Shown here piece after piece: positions 59,312-64,000 of a stretch of 64,000 nt of DNA. Every line of letters starts with the position of its first letter. Position 1 is the stretch's first letter. A program made the position numbers and the translations under genes. The notes below the pieces were generated by a model. It ran no database searches and had not been told where the DNA came from. It saw nothing but the letters and a program-made list of their open reading frames with translations. Where the stretch lies: positions 109,503 through 173,502 of the forward strand of contig JBCBKU010000005.1 of the NCBI GenBank assembly GCA_038521345.1, given 5' to 3'. The stretch comes from JBCBKU01 sp038521345 (lineage in GTDB: Bacteria > Pseudomonadota > Alphaproteobacteria > Rhodobacterales > Rhodobacteraceae).

Positions 59312-60331
59312 ATGACACTTAATCATTACCCTGACCTTTATTCGGTTCGCGCCGAACGCGAGCGTTCGGGCATCCGCCTTCCCTGCCCGTTTCGCGCAAG
59401 GCAAGAAGTCGACGCTGTTTCAGTACTTCTTGGCCTGCACAACGGGGCGAAGCATGTGGAAGCCCAGCTTGAAAGCCTTGGTCGGCAGACCCATCGCAAA
59501 TGGTCGCTGATTGTGTCTGACGACGGCAGTGGCGATGACGGGCGCGAACTCGTTCGACGATTCGCAAGGACAATGCCGGGTCGTGATATTCGGGTGGTCG
59601 ATGGCCCCTGCAGGGGCTTTGTGGCCAATTTTATGCATCTCGCGAGGATTGCCGGACCTGACGTTCCTTTTGCGGCATTCTCAGACCAAGACGATGTTTG
59701 GATGCCTGAAAAGATCGAGGCTGCCATCACAAAGCTTCGGCGATTAGATCCCGACGTACCGGCGCTGTACTGCTCTCGAACCCTCTATGTGGACGAGCTT
59801 CTCGATCCGATCGGTCCGTCCCCAAACTTCCTGCGTCCGCCGTCCTTTTCCAATGCACTGGTCCAAAGCATTGCCGGCGGAAACACGATGGTTCTGAACC
59901 GGGCCGCCCTGACGCTGTATCAGCAAAGTGTCGCGTGGATCGGTCCAGTGCCCTCGCATGACTGGTGGGCCTATCTGCTGATCTCGGGCGCAGGTGGACA
60001 CGTCATCTACGATCCTGTCCCACGGATCTTGTATCGCCAACATGGCCGCAACCTTGTCGGCGGAAATGCAGGCTGGCCGGCACGTCGCGAACGGCTTCGC
60101 CGCCTGCGTGAGGGGCAATTTCGCACTTGGAGCGACCAGAATATTGCAGCGCTACTTGCCGTCGCAGGTTTGCTATCAGCGGAAAATCGAAGACGACTTC
60201 ACCAGTTTGCCAAATTGCGCACCCTGAATACACCGGCCCGGCTAGCGGATTTGGCGCGCGCAGGCCTCTATCGCCAAACCTCGCTTGGCACCTGTGCACT
60301 TTGGTTCGCGGCCCTGACCGGGAAAATTTAG
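59312..60331 (+). CDS. Glycosyltransferase family 2
   Basis: A 339-residue GT-A enzyme. The nucleotide-sugar site is SLIVSDDGSGDDG (residues 66-78) and the DxD-like motif is FSDQDDVWMPEKI near residue 124. NTMVLNRAAL and SHDWWAYLLISGAGG are typical of rhamnosyltransferase-like GT2 proteins, which would agree with the adjacent rfbD. The ATG at 59312 is the best start; the open frame extends further upstream into the divergent gene. Its last four bases overlap rfbD convergently. Confidence 0.9.
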   Translation: MTLNHYPDLYSVRAERERSGIRLPCPFRARQEVDAVSVLLGLHNGAKHVEAQLESLGRQTHRKWSLIVSDDGSGDDGRELVRRFARTMPGRDIRVVDGPCRGFVANFMHLARIAGPDVPFAAFSDQDDVWMPEKIEAAITKLRRLDPDVPALYCSRTLYVDELLDPIGPSPNFLRPPSFSNALVQSIAGGNTMVLNRAALTLYQQSVAWIGPVPSHDWWAYLLISGAGGHVIYDPVPRILYRQHGRNLVGGNAGWPARRERLRRLREGQFRTWSDQNIAALLAVAGLLSAENRRRLHQFAKLRTLNTPARLADLARAGLYRQTSLGTCALWFAALTGKI

Positions 60332-61185
60332 GCCGCGCGGCTTTCGGCCAGTTCGGACAAGACCTGAAGGAGGCCCGCATGCCAATCGGGCTGGGCCACA
60401 CCGAACGTGGCCTCTGTCGCCGCACAATCCAGACGGGAATTCAATGGCCTCACGGCAGGTCGAGGAAAAGCCGTTGTGGGAACGCGTACCACGTCCACCT
60501 CACACCGCGCCGCCGCGAAGATGGCAGTGGCAAAATCGGCCCAACTCAGATCCGGAGCGCCAGAAAAGTGGTAGGTCCCGCTCCGATCCTTGTCCGCGCT
60601 CAGCCCGGCTACGATCTTTAAACAGGCCGCAGCCATGTCACGTGCCGGCGTCGGTCCGCCAACTTGGTCGTCAACGACATCAAGCCGGGATCGGTCCTGA
60701 GCCAGCCGAAGCATCGTCTTCACAAAATTCCGACCGTGAGCCGAAAAAATCCATGACGTTCGCAGGATCGCATAGGCTCCTCCAGCGGCCTGAACTGCGT
60801 TTTCACCGGCAAGTTTGCCGCGCCCGTATGCACTGAGCGGCCGAGGCGTGTCATGTGGCTGCCATGGCGCACTGCCTGACCCGTCAAAGACGTAATCGGT
60901 CGACAAGTGGACAAACGGGACACCACGCTCCGCAGCCACCTTCGCCAAGAGTCCGGGGGCGTGTCCATTGATCCGGGTCGCCAAGGCTTCATCCGTTTCC
61001 GCCCCATCGACATCTGTGTAAGCTGCGGCATTGACAAAGGCCGTCGCCGACACGTTTTTGGCAAAGGCCGAAAGCGCCTCGAGATCGCTCAGATCCGCTT
61101 CGTCGCGCCCGACCACTCGGACATCCTTCAAACGCGAAAGCTCTGTGGCCACCTGCCCGGTACGTCCAAAAACCACGAGTGTCAT
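60328..61185 (-). CDS. rfbD: dTDP-4-dehydrorhamnose reductase
   Basis: The final step of dTDP-L-rhamnose synthesis: NAD(P)H-dependent reduction of dTDP-4-dehydro-L-rhamnose. The 285-residue short-chain dehydrogenase has the N-terminal VVFGRTGQVATEL with the GxxGxx nucleotide loop, VNAAAYTDVDGAE, the STDYVFDG motif and the catalytic Tyr120/Lys124 in SAYGRGKLAGENAV. rfbA, rfbB and rfbC are not adjacent, which is unusual because rfbD is normally in an rfbBDAC cluster. ATG 61185 matches the family; upstream frame is unsupported. It overlaps the GT2 gene by four bases. Confidence 0.92.
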   Translation of the reverse strand: MTLVVFGRTGQVATELSRLKDVRVVGRDEADLSDLEALSAFAKNVSATAFVNAAAYTDVDGAETDEALATRINGHAPGLLAKVAAERGVPFVHLSTDYVFDGSGSAPWQPHDTPRPLSAYGRGKLAGENAVQAAGGAYAILRTSWIFSAHGRNFVKTMLRLAQDRSRLDVVDDQVGGPTPARDMAAACLKIVAGLSADKDRSGTYHFSGAPDLSWADFATAIFAAARCEVDVVRVPTTAFPRPAVRPLNSRLDCAATEATFGVAQPDWHAGLLQVLSELAESRAA

Positions 61186-61497
61186 GAGCAGTCTGATCCT
61201 AGCTCGGACAAACCGGGAAAAGGAGGACATTCGCAGCGGCGTGCAACTCGCTGCGGGGGCGTCTCTCGAAGCCCGGAAATTCGTAGCCTGCCGCATGGCG
61301 CGAGGCCCCGGCGAGCCCGCAACTCTGCGCCCCGAGGCACTGGATTCTCAGACAGACAGACGTCACGCTTGGTCTCCTTGTCGCGCCACCGATACCACAT
61401 CGTCCCTTGCGCGCCATACGGAAACGGGCGAGTCCTTGCGCGCGTGGGTGTTCCCGTGCGCCCTGACTCTTGAACCTGCTCCGTTAGGCACAATCCA
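61186..61497. other. Intergenic region with no supported gene
   Basis: These 312 bases separate the divergent rfbD and molybdoenzyme genes and must hold both promoters. Short open frames exist on both strands but have no recognisable start signals or protein features. A short CAGACAGACAGAC-like repeat is present near 61353. No riboswitch or terminator pattern was recognised. Confidence 0.6.
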
Positions 61498-64000
61498 TTG
61501 CGAAAGCCTGATCTCGAAACCTCTCCCCATGTCTCGGACGAGATCCGCAAGACGACCTGTTACATGTGCGCCTGTCGATGTGGGATCGACGTGCATATGA
61601 AAGCGGGCCGCATCTCCCATATCGAAGGCAATCGGGACCATCCAGTCAATCGAGGCGTCCTTTGTGCAAAAGGGGCGGCGGGGATCATGCAGGTAACTTC
61701 TCCGGCTCGGCTGAGAGCGCCCTTGAAACGCGTTGGACCACGGGGATCAGGAAAGTTCGAGGAAATCTCTTGGGATGAGGCGCTAGGGATTGCGACAGAT
61801 TGGCTCGCACCACTCAGAGAAAAGAGTCCTGAGAAGCTCGCGTTTTTTACCGGGCGTGACCAATCCCAGTCATTTACCAGTTATTGGGCTCAGGCATTCG
61901 GCACGCCCAACTATGCCGCCCATGGCGGCTTCTGCTCGGTCAACATGGCGGCCGCGGGAATCTACACGATGGGCGGCGCGTTCTGGGAATTCGGCCAACC
62001 CGACTGGGATCGCACCAAGCTCTTCATGCTTTTTGGCGTCGCGGAGGACCACGATTCGAACCCGATCAAGATGGGCATCGGTCGCTTAAAGGGTCGCGGA
62101 GCGAAGGTCATCGCCGTGAACCCGATCCGCACAGGGTATAATGCGGTGGCCGACGACTGGATCGGGATCACCCCGGGCACGGATGGGCTCTTTATTCTGT
62201 CACTGATCCACTGCCTCCTGAAATCGGGGCGTTTCGACGCGGAATACCTCGCCGATTACACGAATGCCGCCTGTCTCGTGAACGGCGATGCCGACGCCGA
62301 CGAGCATGGGCTATTGCTCCGCGACGAAGAAGGGCGCGAACTTGTCTGGGACCGCAACGAGGACCGCCCCCGATGTTACGACAAACCCGACGTCGCACCC
62401 GACCTCACCGGTGCGTGGGAGGTTGACGGCATTGTCCATCGGACGGTCTTTCACCAGATCGCCCACCGCTATCTCGCCGATGATTTTGCCCCCGAATGCG
62501 TCGCTGAGCGTTGCGGTGTCAGCGCCGACAAGATCCGCGCCACAGCGGCGGAGCTGGCCCGGGTCGCTTTCGAGGAGACTATCGAGATTGACCAGTCTTG
62601 GACTGATTTCCGCGGACGTCGCCACGAGACAATGAAGGGCAGGCCGGTCTCGTTTCATGCAATGCGCGGAATTTCGGCGCATTCAAACGGGTTTCAGACG
62701 GCGCGGGCCCTCCACCTGCTCCAGATCATCTTGGGCAGTGTCGAAGTACCCGGCGGGTTCCGGTTCAAGCCGCCTTACCCGAAGCCGGCCACGTTGCACC
62801 CCAAACCCCACGCGGACGCCGAAGCCGGCCAACCCCTCGCGGGACCGCATCTCGGTTTCGTTCATGGTCCCGAGGATCTCGCGCTCAACGCTGATGGTCG
62901 CCCCCAACGCATTGACAAGGCGTTCACGTGGGAGAACCCGCTTTCGGCCCATGGCCTCATGCATATGGTCATCTCGAATGCCCATGCGGGTGATCCCTAT
63001 TCAATCGACACGCTCTTTCTTTACATGGCCAACATGGCCTGGAACTCGTCCATGAACACGGCGGGCACCATGGACATGCTAACCGACACGGACGAGACCG
63101 GCGCCTACAAGATTCCGCGCATCATCTATTCCGATGCCTATTCGTCGGAGATGGTGGCCTATGCCGACCTCGTCCTGCCCGACACCACCTATCTCGAACG
63201 CCATGACTGCATCAGTCTTCTCGATCGCCCCATCTCTGAGGCCGAGGCTGCGGCCGACGCCATTCGCTGGCCGGTCATCAAACCCGACCGCGACGTGCGC
63301 GGATTTCAATCGGTGCTCTGCGATCTCGGTCATCGGCTCGCTCTTCCAGGCTTCATTGATGCCGATGGCGCGCCGACCTATGCCGACTATGCCGAGTATA
63401 TTGTGCGCCACCAGCGCAAACCGGGTATCGGACCCTTGGCTGGCTGGCGCCTTCCTTCGGATGACGCGGCGCGAGGCCGGGAGGGCGGGCCGTCGGGAGG
63501 ACGCGGGGCGCCAAACCCGGAACAGCTCGACCGCTATATCGAAGCAGGCGGTTTCTGGATTGCACCGATCCCGGACGAAGCACAGTTCATGAAGCCCTGG
63601 AACCAAGCCTATCAGAATTGGGCAGTAGCACTTGGCCTTTACGACGCCCCCGCGCCATATCTTTTTTCGGTCTATTCCGAGCCGCTTCGCCGCTTCCAGC
63701 TTGCCGCCGAAGGCAAGGGACCAAGGCAACCGCCGGACCATCTCCGCGCCCGGATCACGGCCGCTATGGACCCGCTTCCGGTTTGGTACCCGCCCTTCGA
63801 AGAGGAAGCCATCGCTCCACATGCCTTCCCGCTCCACGCTTTGACCCAACGCCCGGCGGCAATGTACCATTCCTGGGGCAGCCAAAATGCGTGGCTTCGT
63901 CAGATCCACGGGGTAAACCCGCTCTACGTTCCGACCAAGGTCTGGGAATCTAATGGTTTCGAGGACGGTGACTGGGCCCGCGTCACGTCGCATCACGGCG
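61498..64000 (+). CDS. Molybdopterin oxidoreductase with 4Fe-4S site, 5' part (SoeA-like)
   Basis: An open frame of 834 codons runs off the right edge. The start is TTG 61498: a TGA lies 21 bases upstream and the first ATG (61564) would cut off Cys21. The N-terminal 4Fe-4S motif is TTCYMCACRCGIDV with Cys21, Cys24, Cys28 and a fourth Cys56 in GVLCAKG. Further family features are FFTGRDQSQSF, GGFCSVNMAAAG with the region of the molybdenum ligand, DHDSNPIKMG and TPGTDGLF. No Tat signal is seen, so it is cytoplasmic. Sulfite dehydrogenase SoeA and related formate/DMSO-reductase-type enzymes share this layout; SoeA is my best guess, not proven. Partner Fe-S and membrane subunits would lie beyond the window. 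Confidence 0.88.
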   Translation, partial: MRKPDLETSPHVSDEIRKTTCYMCACRCGIDVHMKAGRISHIEGNRDHPVNRGVLCAKGAAGIMQVTSPARLRAPLKRVGPRGSGKFEEISWDEALGIATDWLAPLREKSPEKLAFFTGRDQSQSFTSYWAQAFGTPNYAAHGGFCSVNMAAAGIYTMGGAFWEFGQPDWDRTKLFMLFGVAEDHDSNPIKMGIGRLKGRGAKVIAVNPIRTGYNAVADDWIGITPGTDGLFILSLIHCLLKSGRFDAEYLADYTNAACLVNGDADADEHGLLLRDEEGRELVWDRNEDRPRCYDKPDVAPDLTGAWEVDGIVHRTVFHQIAHRYLADDFAPECVAERCGVSADKIRATAAELARVAFEETIEIDQSWTDFRGRRHETMKGRPVSFHAMRGISAHSNGFQTARALHLLQIILGSVEVPGGFRFKPPYPKPATLHPKPHADAEAGQPLAGPHLGFVHGPEDLALNADGRPQRIDKAFTWENPLSAHGLMHMVISNAHAGDPYSIDTLFLYMANMAWNSSMNTAGTMDMLTDTDETGAYKIPRIIYSDAYSSEMVAYADLVLPDTTYLERHDCISLLDRPISEAEAAADAIRWPVIKPDRDVRGFQSVLCDLGHRLALPGFIDADGAPTYADYAEYIVRHQRKPGIGPLAGWRLPSDDAARGREGGPSGGRGAPNPEQLDRYIEAGGFWIAPIPDEAQFMKPWNQAYQNWAVALGLYDAPAPYLFSVYSEPLRRFQLAAEGKGPRQPPDHLRARITAAMDPLPVWYPPFEEEAIAPHAFPLHALTQRPAAMYHSWGSQNAWLRQIHGVNPLYVPTKVWESNGFEDGDWARVTSHHG

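Noticed and set aside
61182..61600. Small open frames between rfbD and the molybdoenzyme
   Set aside because: They are Arg/Pro/Ser-rich with no start signals and overlap the start of the molybdoenzyme; more likely promoter DNA.
63079..63996. Minus-strand frame opposite the molybdoenzyme
   Set aside because: The plus-strand frame encodes continuous molybdopterin-oxidoreductase sequence to the window edge; the minus frame has none.
1..64000. Search for mobile elements, CRISPR arrays, tRNA and rRNA genes
   Set aside because: No transposase or integrase motifs, no regularly spaced identical repeats, and no convincing tRNA or rRNA structures were seen by eye.

Overview
The window is a GC-rich, densely packed bacterial chromosome segment that reads like a marine alphaproteobacterium of the Rhodobacterales (Roseobacter-type Rhodobacteraceae). 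The main pointers are an Mcl1-type malyl-CoA lyase of 318 residues (ethylmalonyl-CoA pathway), a DUF1244 gene, DgcN/DgcA D-glutamate genes, a glnK-amtB pair, a very long RTX protein and mostly housekeeping genes with short or overlapping junctions. I saw no rRNA, tRNA, insertion sequence, prophage or CRISPR array. Both ends cut through genes: a small secreted protein at the left edge and a large molybdopterin oxidoreductase at the right edge.  Layout. 1-4.2 kb: smc with a small secreted protein downstream and a lipoprotein upstream. 4.3-7.4 kb: an FMN reductase, then a divergent pair (FAD oxidoreductase and mnmD) that together resemble the two halves of MnmC, then a DMT exporter. 7.4-14.6 kb: soluble lytic transglycosylase, dapA, a potassium-channel-like protein, smpB, a glycine-rich membrane protein, sseA, a GNAT acetyltransferase and an aromatic aminotransferase. 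14.7-20.3 kb: amtB/glnK nitrogen genes, a class A penicillin-binding protein, and mlaA/mlaC lipid-asymmetry genes. 20.5-30.7 kb: a RidA - glycerophosphodiesterase - FemAB-like GNAT - phhB run, peroxiredoxin, ferredoxin-reductase-like flavoprotein, rsmD, map, sfsA, a CinA-like domain protein coupled to a GNAT protein, an OmpA-family protein and a LysR regulator. 30.9-37.6 kb: fadH, ytoQ and pheT/pheS, the last two separated by two tiny paralogous genes on the opposite strand. 37.7-43.7 kb: a GMC oxidoreductase with a co-translated small partner, a membrane acyltransferase, an SGNH hydrolase, rplT, rpmI, a small membrane protein and pyk. 43.8-49.7 kb: N-formylglutamate amidohydrolase and DUF1244, then dat-dgcA-dgcN for D-amino acid/D-glutamate use, mcl1 and an AraC/GyrI regulator.  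49.8-61.2 kb is the accessory part: a 987-residue secreted RTX/beta-propeller protein followed by a surface-polysaccharide locus. This has an ABC exporter ATPase and KpsE-like protein on the minus strand, the permease and a sulfotransferase on the plus strand, three glycosyltransferases and a lone rfbD. The gene content suggests a sulfated, possibly deoxysugar-containing capsule or exopolysaccharide, with strand switching that suggests piecewise assembly. 61.5-64 kb holds the 5' part of an Fe-S molybdoenzyme starting at TTG.  The most noteworthy items are the twin small proteins inside pheS/pheT, a 44-unit phase-perfect RTX repeat, the rplT terminator hairpin that lies inside the signal-peptide codons of the next gene, the split MnmC-like pair, the GMC oxidoreductase/small-partner pair and the D-glutamate operon. 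All calls come from reading motifs and gene order; no database search was possible.
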